Shown one piece after another: positions 1 through 7,353 of a DNA stretch of 64,000 nt. This DNA is from Candidatus Heimdallarchaeota archaeon. GTDB taxonomy: Archaea; Asgardarchaeota; Heimdallarchaeia; Heimdallarchaeales; Heimdallarchaeaceae. The position numbers were made by a program, and so were the translations under genes. The notes beneath the pieces are model-generated. The model was given only the letters and a program-made list of their open reading frames with translations, had not been told where the DNA came from and ran no database searches. The stretch lies in assembly GCA_019057815.1 (NCBI GenBank), contig JAHLWR010000008.1, positions 62,001 to 126,000 of the forward strand. The letters are read 5' to 3'. Numbering within the stretch: the stretch's first letter is position 1; each line of letters begins with the position of its first letter.

Positions 1-284
1 CCAGTTAATTCTATTTCAATAGCATCTAAATTTTTCTTTTTTTTAATTGTTTTTTTTGTAAAAATTAATTTGTTATCCTCAGAAAATTCAAGTGTTATCG
101 TTTTAAAAGGGATGAAAACAAGTTCTTCATAGTTCTTATTAAAAATACTATCTAAAATTTTTAGAATTGTTGTTTTTCCATATCCATTTAATCCGTGAAT
201 AATAGTAATTTTATCTTTCATTTCAATTTTATGATTGAAATAACCAAACAAACTATCAATATGAATACTTTTAATTCGCATCAT
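1..284 (-). CDS. P-loop ATPase of the RecF/SMC-like AAA type (N-terminal part only)
   Basis: The reverse strand reads an open frame from two consecutive ATG codons (284 and 281) off the left edge of the window. The product begins MMRIKSIHIDSLFGYFNHKI and then has a Walker A motif GLNGYGKTT near residues 31-39, followed by a beta-rich lysine-rich stretch. This N-terminal pattern, 'hxIxxhfGxxxxxI ... GxNGxGKTT', is typical of ABC-like ATPases of the RecF/AAA_15/AAA_23 kind used in DNA repair and phage defence. Walker B and everything downstream lie outside the window, so the exact family cannot be named. It lies 86 bases after the Argonaute gene on the same strand and could be the third gene of that operon. 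Confidence 0.7.
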   Translation of the reverse strand, partial: MMRIKSIHIDSLFGYFNHKIEMKDKITIIHGLNGYGKTTILKILDSIFNKNYEELVFIPFKTITLEFSEDNKLIFTKKTIKKKKNLDAIEIELT

Positions 285-370
285 TAATAGTAAACTCAAA
301 ATTAGCCTTGATAAACTTTATTACATTAATTGAACTAATCCACATTATTTTCAGTTTGATGTATTTTAAG

Positions 371-1858
371 TTACATATAAAATCTATAATGAGGATCAAT
401 TTCTATTTCTTTGCTTCTAGCTTCTGACATGATTTTTCCAACTCGTCTAGACAATAGTAAAGTAACTGGCATATAGGAATTGAATTTTATATTGTTCCAA
501 TCTAAACGTGATAAAGAGATAATTTCTTCTGCTATTTTATTAAGAGGTGTATCAAAAGAATATCTAGTAATTTCTACAGGAACAGGGATTCTAGGACCCG
601 GGTATGTTCCCAAAGCAGGGATAAAACCAGTTAAATATAGAAAACTCTTATCTTCTTTTGAATCAGGTTCTATATGGGTACCCCTAAGAACAGGATATAA
701 ACCATTTCTACAGAAACGTATGGTGGAATAATTATTTAACGTAATCATATCTACAATTTTGACATTTGCTTTATTTGAATAAAAACCCTCAATCTCTTCA
801 CTATTGAAGTGTGAACTTTTGTGAATAACAATTCTCAGAGGATAAGTTTTCTTTAAACTACAATAGAAATCTAAAACATAATTCATTAAATTTAAGGCGT
901 ATTCTTTTGATAACCTTGGATTTCTATCTTTTTTTGATGATTTCCATTCGAAAGGCTCTCCCCTTAGAATGAAACTTTCGCCTGTACTTAAGAAAACCTG
1001 TGCAATACTTGCTTGAAGAGATTGTTTTTCTTCACTAAAATCTCTAAAGAAACTAATCCCAATGTAGCATACATTGTCATCCAACTTAGTAAGTTTCCAT
1101 GGTGTTCCAAATGCTTTATAATAAACAGCAACAGCGACATTCCAAGCAAATGTGGCTGGATCTTCAGTAGGATATTCTGTTCTTTCCTTATCTGAAATTA
1201 TTTTATCCAATATAGATTCTATGGTATGAATCAAAAATAATTGTGTAGGAATTTTATATTTCATTCCTATTACCTTAATAATATTGTGAAAGTCAATATC
1301 TCCTTCAGCTTTGGATATACTTACGCTATCTGTTTTGTCAGCAAATTTAATTTTAATATCTTTAATATACTTGCGAGAGTACATATCAGTTATTTCTCTT
1401 GGAATTGAAATAAATATTATATCTGGGCGTGATTCTGCCTCCAAAATCAGTTTTATTTTATTCTCAAATAAATTAATTAAGGATACTCGTTGATCTTCTT
1501 TTCTGCTTATTTTTGTTAATGTTGTAATTTCCTCTGTAAAAATAAGTTGTTCCCAACTAACATCCGTTATTAATGAGAATAGTAGAGGTGATTTTTTACC
1601 CAAACCTGGAAAACCTAAGTTCCCATATGTTGATTTGTCAACTGGTTCAAGGGGATTAGACAATTCTCTTACAAGAGTTTTACATTTTTCTAAAGACTCT
1701 GCTGTTCCAACCACACCATAATTAATTTGTCTGTGATCGACATCTGCATTTAAGTAAGGTCCAACTGGTCCTCCTTTAAGAAGACCTATTCTTGGGTCTA
1801 ATGCAACAATGTTGTTCCCAAAATAAAGTTTAGATTCTTCTATTAAACTGGTTTTCAT
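371..1858 (-). CDS. Short prokaryotic Argonaute (MID-PIWI, catalytically inactive)
   Basis: The 495-residue protein has the layout of short pAgo proteins. A MID domain (about 40-240) contains PTQLFL at 204-209, matching the conserved guide-binding segment. A PIWI domain (about 255-490) contains IGISFF (266-271), VIHKSSHF (344-351), RGTHIEP near 393, GTYPGPRIPVPVEI (417-430), SRLDWNN (450-456) and PVTLLLSRRVGKI (464-476). There is no PAZ domain. The first catalytic Asp of PIWI is replaced by Ser in GIS and the second by HKSS, so it should bind a guide and target but not cut. The start at 1858 is chosen because GGAGG lies six bases before that ATG; a longer frame to 1897 exists but lacks this site. 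The start overlaps the end of the upstream nuclease gene by 29 bases, as in known two-gene short-pAgo operons. Family membership is firm; nucleic-acid preference cannot be read. Confidence 0.88.
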   Translation of the reverse strand: MKTSLIEESKLYFGNNIVALDPRIGLLKGGPVGPYLNADVDHRQINYGVVGTAESLEKCKTLVRELSNPLEPVDKSTYGNLGFPGLGKKSPLLFSLITDVSWEQLIFTEEITTLTKISRKEDQRVSLINLFENKIKLILEAESRPDIIFISIPREITDMYSRKYIKDIKIKFADKTDSVSISKAEGDIDFHNIIKVIGMKYKIPTQLFLIHTIESILDKIISDKERTEYPTEDPATFAWNVAVAVYYKAFGTPWKLTKLDDNVCYIGISFFRDFSEEKQSLQASIAQVFLSTGESFILRGEPFEWKSSKKDRNPRLSKEYALNLMNYVLDFYCSLKKTYPLRIVIHKSSHFNSEEIEGFYSNKANVKIVDMITLNNYSTIRFCRNGLYPVLRGTHIEPDSKEDKSFLYLTGFIPALGTYPGPRIPVPVEITRYSFDTPLNKIAEEIISLSRLDWNNIKFNSYMPVTLLLSRRVGKIMSEARSKEIEIDPHYRFYM

Positions 1859-3341
1859 TTTGTTCCTCCGGGAAATCAAGTAGTTCATTATCCACAATCT
1901 TTTCGAATTTCTTTAAGAGAAATGAATTTTCTATAGGGCTTCTATTGATTTTGATTTCTTTCAGTTTTTGTGGATCAATTGTTCTTAGAATTCTTCTTGT
2001 ATGAAATTGATTTTCTCTCTGAAAATCAGTCTGTGTCAATGGATCTGTAAAAATATCAAAATGCTCAAAAAGTACATAATACCAAAAACATATATCATTT
2101 AGTGCATTTGGATTATATCCCATGATTGATTTTCTGTATCCTCTTTCAATTCTTTCATAATCATTCACTGACACTGGAGTTTTTCCATCAGTTGTGAAAG
2201 TTTTTTGAGGTAAAATACAATAGTAAATATCTGAATTGATAATTTTTGTAGTAATAACAACTGATAAATGATAACAAAAATTAATCTTTTGTTCTTTCAT
2301 TCTAACAGATGCAACATCTCTAGAATGTAATTTGCTACCCTTTTTCCATCTAACACTCCGTTTTAAATATTTTGGGTATTGTAATGGATAAAACCATCTC
2401 CCTTTATTGTCAGTGTAAAGACCTCTATGTCTACAAAGTTTGTTTGCAGTAGTATTCAAAAGATAAATTAGTGTATTATGTTTGTCTCTTTCTTGAATCC
2501 AATCTACAATATCTATTTCTTCAATTGATGTTTCATCAACAAAATTAAGCAGGTTATTTTTTCTATTAAAAGAATAAAGTGATATCAGTTTTCCTTCAAA
2601 TAGAAGAAAAGGTGGTGCATACTTTATTTTAGAGAAAATTTCATCTTTTGTTCGTATACTAGTATTTGCTTGCCAGATTTTATCAATATTAGTTAACTGA
2701 ACTAAATTTGAAATAATATATTCTTCTTTTTTTTCTTGATATAATTCTTCTTTCAAATTCTGATAATTAGAAAAAATGTTGCTTGGATCAAATTCTTCAT
2801 TATAAATTTGGTCGATTTTTATTTTTAAGGAATCAATATCTGATTGATAAAGATCAATCTTTCCAAAAAATCCTTTTAAATCATCAATAGTTAAGGAGAG
2901 TAGCAGTTCTTTGTCTTTATCATCTTTTGTAAGGGGAATAATCTTAGTTATTATGCTTAATATTTCCTCATTGCTCAATTTATTCAAGAGAGATTTATGA
3001 AATACTTGATTCTTTGTATTTCTTGCAAAAATCATTAATCTGAATCTATCTTCTGGAATTCTATAAAAATAAGATAACGTGTAACCTAAAAATTCCTCCA
3101 AAAAACTGGAATCATTAAAGCTAAAATCTGACCATTTAGCTTCAATCCAAATCTCTCTGTCTATTTCGGTCTCATTATCAATAAAAATCAAATCAGGTAA
3201 GTGTCCTTCAACTTTTGAATCTGAAATAAATCTATGCCCCTTAGCTTCTAGATAAGCTCTAATATATTTCTTATAAGTTTCAGAATTTGCAGTTTTTGCT
3301 TCTCTATCACCAAGTAAATTGTAATAAGGCAGATGTCTCAC
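1830..3341 (-). CDS. PD-(D/E)XK nuclease-APAZ effector partner of the short Argonaute (SPARDA/DREN-like)
   Basis: 503 residues, GTG start. The N-terminal 110 residues form a restriction-endonuclease-like fold: HLPD (47-50), a strand, then WIEAKW (65-70), giving the PD...ExK catalytic set D50, E67, K69. The middle is helical. The C-terminal half resembles the APAZ domain: FYPLQYPKYLKRSVRW, then FCYHLSVV, YYCILPQKTFTTDG and later DICFWYYVLFEH, in the order of the APAZ consensus (w...yH.af...yl.i.P.y.fT.dG...N...fW). In SPARDA systems such a subunit forms a heterodimer with the short pAgo and becomes a collateral DNase/RNase when the guide meets its target. That function is inferred from architecture and the overlapping gene order. 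A TIR or Sir2 effector, as in SPARTA or SPARSA, is excluded by the nuclease motif. Confidence 0.82.
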   Translation of the reverse strand: MRHLPYYNLLGDREAKTANSETYKKYIRAYLEAKGHRFISDSKVEGHLPDLIFIDNETEIDREIWIEAKWSDFSFNDSSFLEEFLGYTLSYFYRIPEDRFRLMIFARNTKNQVFHKSLLNKLSNEEILSIITKIIPLTKDDKDKELLLSLTIDDLKGFFGKIDLYQSDIDSLKIKIDQIYNEEFDPSNIFSNYQNLKEELYQEKKEEYIISNLVQLTNIDKIWQANTSIRTKDEIFSKIKYAPPFLLFEGKLISLYSFNRKNNLLNFVDETSIEEIDIVDWIQERDKHNTLIYLLNTTANKLCRHRGLYTDNKGRWFYPLQYPKYLKRSVRWKKGSKLHSRDVASVRMKEQKINFCYHLSVVITTKIINSDIYYCILPQKTFTTDGKTPVSVNDYERIERGYRKSIMGYNPNALNDICFWYYVLFEHFDIFTDPLTQTDFQRENQFHTRRILRTIDPQKLKEIKINRSPIENSFLLKKFEKIVDNELLDFPEEQNENQFNRRI

Positions 3342-3682
3342 TTCCCTAATGTGTCTAATATAAAAAATAAGTCATATAAAAATATAAACTTTTACTCTGA
3401 GTAATTATATTTTCGAGAATTTTCATTTTACTGCAAAGAGTACTATCTTCTCATATAGAGGAAGTTCCAAGAAGTAGACCTTGATATAAGGATTTAATAT
3501 TAGTAGAACACAAAAATTAGTTCCATACGTAAATGTTTGAGATAAAAACTGACCCTATAAATTCTTAATAGAAAAAACGCATAAAATTTTAATTTTCTAT
3601 AAATAGAAGCTATAATGATATTAAATACTTCAAGCTCTATGTTTAAGAAAGGTTTTATAATTAAGATGTTTCTTTGTTTTTA
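3342..3682. other. Divergent intergenic region between the Argonaute operon and the ATPase/TOPRIM pair
   Basis: 341 bases, very AT-rich, with no reading frame worth calling. On the reverse strand the A/T block at about 3357-3390 (ATATAAAA and CATATAAAA on the plus strand) can supply the TATA element for the nuclease-APAZ gene starting at 3341. On the plus strand TTTATAA at 3654-3660 serves the next gene. No repeats or clear structured RNA were seen by eye. Confidence 0.4.
3654..3660 (+). promoter_or_regulatory. TATA box of the ATPase/TOPRIM-like operon
   Basis: TTTATAA is centred 26 bases before the ATG at 3683, the usual archaeal distance from TATA to transcription start. This predicts a leaderless transcript and favours ATG 3683 over the in-frame TTG at 3674. 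Read by eye. Confidence 0.45.
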
Positions 3683-4750
3683 ATGATAAAAGATCTGATT
3701 ATAAAAAACTTCAAATCTGTAGAAAATCTTGAATTAAGTTGTTCAAAGTTCAATGTATTCATAGGAGAACCTAACGTAGGTAAATCAAACATTTTAGAAG
3801 CTTTAGGTATTTATTCATCACTTCTTTATAATAAACACACTAAAGATCAAAAGCTAATAAGTAAAGAATTTGTCAGATATGAAAATTTATTAAATTTATT
3901 TCACAACAATTTTATCCAGAAAGATATAGAGATAATAACAGACAAAAGTAAGATTTTGATAGAAGCTAAAGAAAATTACTTCAAATACTCGGTCTGTAAA
4001 ACAGAATTAGGCATAAAACAGGACGAAAATCAAGAGATGTACAGAGACATAATAAAATCACAATTACTCTTTGAAGCTGAATTAGAAAATGATGGAAAAT
4101 ATCATTCAGGTCTCCATAAGGGTAGAATAAAAGAAGAAGAAAAATTGAAAACCTTTTTACCTAATTTTAAAATGTATAAACATATCGAATTAAATCAATT
4201 TTTATCCAAAGATTTTGCATTTTTAAATCCACCTTCTGGAAATAATCTTCTTACAATTCTACAAACACATGAGGATTTATATGAATATTATAATGATATT
4301 TTGCATCCTTTTAATCTACGTTTGATGCTCAGAGAGATTGATGGAAAAATCGAGTTTTTAAGAGATGCAAAAGGTAAATTGATTCCTATTCCTTTTAGCT
4401 TGATTGCAGAAACTTTTCAGCAACTTTTTCTAATATTAGCATCAATAGAAACAAATGAAGATTCAATTATAGTAATTGAAGAACCTGAAACTCATGTTTT
4501 CCCTAAATATACTAAAAAAATTGCTGAAATGATTGCAAAAAATGAGAAATCAAATCAATTCTTTATCTCTACGCATAACCCCTATTTTTTGATATCTTTA
4601 ATTGAAAAAGCAAAAGAAAAGGATGTTAGCATTTTTGCTGTTGAATTCGTAAACAATGAAACACAAGTTAAGAAACTGGATAATGCTGATATTCAGCTAT
4701 TATTAGAGGGTGAAGATCCTTTCTTTAATATTAGAAAATATTTTGAGTAG
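3683..4750 (+). CDS. AAA ATPase, OLD/AAA_15-like, of a two-gene defence-type module
   Basis: 355 residues. The Walker A motif GEPNVGKSN is at 28-36, right after the N-terminal IKDLIIKNFKSVENLEL that marks this family. Near the C-terminus come Walker B IIVIEEPETHVFP and the H-loop segment FISTHNPYFL. The fragment FSLIAETFQQLFLILASIE before Walker B corresponds to the degenerate signature region of AAA_15 proteins. Relatives in phage-defence systems (OLD, PARIS AriA, retron-associated ATPases) act as sensors paired with a TOPRIM or other effector. Here the next gene begins 7 bases downstream and looks TOPRIM-like, so the two probably work together. The specific system is not identified. Confidence 0.8.
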   Translation: MIKDLIIKNFKSVENLELSCSKFNVFIGEPNVGKSNILEALGIYSSLLYNKHTKDQKLISKEFVRYENLLNLFHNNFIQKDIEIITDKSKILIEAKENYFKYSVCKTELGIKQDENQEMYRDIIKSQLLFEAELENDGKYHSGLHKGRIKEEEKLKTFLPNFKMYKHIELNQFLSKDFAFLNPPSGNNLLTILQTHEDLYEYYNDILHPFNLRLMLREIDGKIEFLRDAKGKLIPIPFSLIAETFQQLFLILASIETNEDSIIVIEEPETHVFPKYTKKIAEMIAKNEKSNQFFISTHNPYFLISLIEKAKEKDVSIFAVEFVNNETQVKKLDNADIQLLLEGEDPFFNIRKYFE

Positions 4751-4757
4751 ATTTCCA

Positions 4758-5243
4758 ATGATCTTAGTTGAGTGCGATCCTGATGAAGTACTAGTAAAAA
4801 CTTTGATTCCCAATCTTACAAAAAATGATTATTCACATGCAGGTAATAATACTGGAGTTATTAAAAGGTTAATTAAAAAAACCGAAGGAACGGGACATAT
4901 TGGTATTATTGATAAAGATTCTGGATCAATACCACCTGGGTATTTTAATAAATTTGATTTAGTTCAAGAATGGGAATCATTAAACATTGAGCTCTTGAAA
5001 GCACCAAATAATGCAAAATTAATCGTTCTTTATCCCAATTTGGAAGGGTGGAGTATAAATGCAGCTCACTTCATCCATATAAAACTTAAAGACTATAGTT
5101 TACCTGAATCAGAAAAAGAATTGCATAAAATAATAAATGAAAAACCGAATCTAATGAAATTTGAAAAACTTATAACAGATTTAGAAAAAAAGAGTAAACA
5201 CATACAAGAATTAAAAGCAATCTTAATGGAATATCATAAATAG
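4758..5243 (+). CDS. TOPRIM-like nuclease partner of the upstream ATPase
   Basis: 161 residues from the ATG at 4758, 7 bases after the ATPase stop; an upstream in-frame ATG at 4710 would overlap the ATPase and is less likely. The protein starts MILVECDPDEVLV, matching the first TOPRIM strand and its glutamate (E5). HIGIIDKDSG has the DxD pair (D52, D54) in the expected second position. The rest is helical, with a lysine-rich C-terminus. Split ATPase plus TOPRIM pairs resemble OLD nucleases and PARIS (AriA/AriB), where the TOPRIM subunit is the toxic effector. The TOPRIM call rests on two short motifs, so another small nuclease-like fold remains possible. Confidence 0.55.
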   Translation: MILVECDPDEVLVKTLIPNLTKNDYSHAGNNTGVIKRLIKKTEGTGHIGIIDKDSGSIPPGYFNKFDLVQEWESLNIELLKAPNNAKLIVLYPNLEGWSINAAHFIHIKLKDYSLPESEKELHKIINEKPNLMKFEKLITDLEKKSKHIQELKAILMEYHK

Positions 5244-5391
5244 TTTAGAATTTTTAACATCCTCTTTATAAGAAGAATTGCAGGCTTGCATTAAAATGAA
5301 AAGAGAAAAACCATTTAATATTATTCCTTTTGACTCTTCATTCTTGAAGATTAAGATTCGAACTTTGAACTCCGAGCAATCTGTTTTTTAT

Positions 5392-5640
5392 TTAGATTTT
5401 TCTTATCATATCAATTAGTTTATCTTTTGGAATATTATTCCAGATTGATATTTTTGATAATATGTCAGTTAATGTTCCTTTTGCAATTTCAGGGTGTCTA
5501 GGGACGGTAATATTATGTTCCCCAGCTTCAGTTGTTTTTCTTAGACTCACGTGACTCCCCCTTTGCTTAATTATCTTGTAACCTAATTTCGATAACATCT
5601 TGATTAAGTGATTACCGCTAATTACTGGTAACTTTGGCAA
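5392..5640 (-). CDS. hicA: HicA-family mRNA interferase toxin
   Basis: 82 residues, TTG start. It has the HicA dsRBD-like pattern: an N-terminal helix pair ending LSKLGYKIIKQRGSHVSLRK, with the catalytic His in GSH (H30), then NITVPRHPEIAKGTLTDILSKI. HicA toxins cleave mRNA. The gene overlaps the end of the hicB-like gene upstream by 23 bases, so it is translationally coupled with its antitoxin. The length is normal for the family. Confidence 0.85.
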   Translation of the reverse strand: MPKLPVISGNHLIKMLSKLGYKIIKQRGSHVSLRKTTEAGEHNITVPRHPEIAKGTLTDILSKISIWNNIPKDKLIDMIRKI

Positions 5641-5842
5641 CTGAACCTACCTCAATTTCTGAAATTGAAAGGATTCTTATCTCTTCTCCTTTGTTTAAAA
5701 TATCTTCAAAATGGACTTCTACTGCTTCTTTAATGTTATCCATCAAGTTATCTAATGTATTACCTTGAGTAAAAATATCTACTCCAATTCCTCTTGCACA
5801 CCAGAAGTCTTCATCTTTATATATCTCAAATTTGACTAACAA
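5618..5842 (-). CDS. hicB: HicB-family antitoxin
   Basis: 74 residues. The fold signature is FEIYKDEDFWCARGIGVDIFTQGNTLDNLMDNIKEAVE (in pieces: FWCARGIGV, TQGNTLDNLM, NIKEAVEVHFED), the HicB partial RNase-H-like domain that binds and inactivates HicA. There is no obvious C-terminal DNA-binding domain, so this is the short form. The start is TTG, supported by AGGTGA a few bases upstream. It is the first gene of the pair, hicB before hicA, the less common order. Confidence 0.8.
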   Translation of the reverse strand: MLVKFEIYKDEDFWCARGIGVDIFTQGNTLDNLMDNIKEAVEVHFEDILNKGEEIRILSISEIEVGSVAKVTSN

Positions 5843-6095
5843 TGAGTTTCACCTGTTTTATTCTTTCATTGCTACTTATTAATGATTTTCGTTAAGCATC
5901 TTTTCTACTGGCGATGATTAATGATTAGTTGCTTCTATTTTGATAGTTATTGTTTTTTTGTAGTACTTTCAATGAACTCGTATGAGGTAAGTCTATCCAA
6001 ATTTTTCCATTTTGATTTCATCACAATTTTTTCTGAATCCTTTAGACCTATTGTAGCATTCCAGATGTAATTACTTACCCAGCTTTTTCCTGAGA

Positions 6096-6308
6096 ATGGT
6101 TGCATTATGGTTACGATTAAGAGCTGTAGAAGGATGGAGTGGTTTTGCGATATACTCATTAATCGCAGCAATCATATCATTGGTACTTGTTGCTATTTCA
6201 GCAATCTTTATCACTAGCAATTATATGGGGTTAATCGAAAGATTCATGGTTAGTTCCTATCAGGTCTACTACTTTGTTATCGGACTGATGGTGTTTCTAA
6301 ATAATTAG
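6096..6308 (+). pseudogene. Fragment of a DUF998-like integral membrane protein
   Basis: A 70-codon frame ends with two hydrophobic helices and the piece GLIERFMVSSYQVYYFVIGL, which looks like the C-terminal end of archaeal DUF998 membrane proteins (G-x-x-E-R followed by the last helix). Members of that family have about 200 residues and six helices. The first four helices are absent upstream in any frame that I could find, so this is best read as a 3' remnant in a decayed stretch. Confidence 0.4.
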
Positions 6309-6445
6309 CAATTTGAGATGGAGTTGAAAAAATGAGAAGAAGACTAATATCAGTTCTTCCTATTATTCATGATGAAATTAATAGCAGGTTTTAGAAAACC
6401 TAAAGCAAAGATCTCAAGGAAAATTTAAATAAAAACCAGAAGTGA

Positions 6446-6865
6446 ATGTATAACATGTGGCATATACTATTTGGCATTCTTCTCATACTTCATGGATTAA
6501 TATTTATTTTATTTCTAATTTATGTTAAACTACCTGAGAATGAAGGATATTTTGGATGGTCAAGAAAATCATGGTTATTAGACAGAGTCCTTAATGAGAA
6601 AATAGTAAAGATTGTTGGAATCGTACTTTGGATTTTAGTATTGGGTGGTTTCTTAGGTTCTGGAATAGTGATACTCGTTAAGCATGAATCATGGAGAATT
6701 ATAGATATCATCGCATCCTTTATCTCACTATTCGCTTTTATTCTCTTCTGGAATGAATTGAAACCAAAACCAATAAGATTCATTCTAGGCCCAATTATAG
6801 CAATCGTTAATATCATAGCTCTATTGATTGTTAAGTGGCCTACAGACACAGCTATTTTTGGTTAA
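6446..6865 (+). CDS. Small four-helix membrane protein of unknown function
   Basis: 139 residues from ATG 6446, or 136 from ATG 6455. Four hydrophobic segments are visible: about 6-28, 52-76, 86-103 and 112-130. A short soluble loop, ENEGYFGWSRKSW, joins the first two. No catalytic or binding motif is recognised. It stands alone between two gene remnants, with no operon partner. Real coding is supported by its membrane-protein composition and length; function is unknown. Confidence 0.55.
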   Translation: MYNMWHILFGILLILHGLIFILFLIYVKLPENEGYFGWSRKSWLLDRVLNEKIVKIVGIVLWILVLGGFLGSGIVILVKHESWRIIDIIASFISLFAFILFWNELKPKPIRFILGPIIAIVNIIALLIVKWPTDTAIFG

Positions 6866-6920
6866 GATAATAAACTTTAGACAAGAGGATTGGAATCTGT
6901 ATTATAGATGAAACAGTAAA

Positions 6921-7133
6921 TTAATTGTATAATTTCATGACAGGTTCTACAGTTACACATACTGTATGAACAACTCTTCTATCTGGATAATCTTTGAAAA
7001 TTGCTGTAAAAATATATACTCCTGTTTCAATAATTAATAATTCTACATCAATAATTATTAGAACGTTTGATTGCTAAGGCTCTTCTATTATTTGAGTAAA
7101 ATTTACGAATAATAACCATTCCCAAGGATCAAT
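6921..7133 (-). pseudogene. Remnant of a secreted beta-domain protein
   Basis: On the reverse strand one frame reads DPWEWLLFVNFTQIIEEP, a stop, then QSNVLIIIDVELL followed by IIETGVYIFTAIFKDYPDRR and ends VCVTVEPVMKLYN before a TAA at 6921. The part after the stop resembles the C-terminal beta-strands of the secreted protein at 18608-19066 (ESGMYIFRVWFEI there, ETGVYIFTAIFKD here). The in-frame stop and the missing N-terminus suggest a degraded copy. The rest of 6866-7353 holds no recognisable gene. Confidence 0.35.
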
Positions 7134-7353
7134 TCACAATTTATTATAAGAAATCTTAAATTTTCCATAAAGAAGAAACATTATTATGATATAATAAGAG
7201 CGAAAGAAAGATTTCTTTTCTTTGTTTTTAACAACTATTTTCATTATATTTTCCCTTGATGCTCGTGTTAAAACAGTATTCCAACTTAGAATTAGGAAAT
7301 ACCTTTTGGAAATTCTACTGTACCTTTTGGATATGAAAAGGAAGATCGAATTA

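Noticed and set aside
5296-5418. 40-codon plus-strand frame (MKREKPFNIIPFDSSF...)
   Set aside because: Overlaps the end of hicA on the other strand, has no ribosome site or TATA box, and matches no known pattern.
1-5842. CRISPR array or cas genes near the Argonaute
   Set aside because: No regularly spaced direct repeats were seen anywhere in the window and no Cas motif was found.
5947-6171. 74-codon minus-strand frame in the decayed region
   Set aside because: Overlaps the DUF998 fragment on the other strand; hydrophobic start comes from the complementary sequence; no family or promoter seen.
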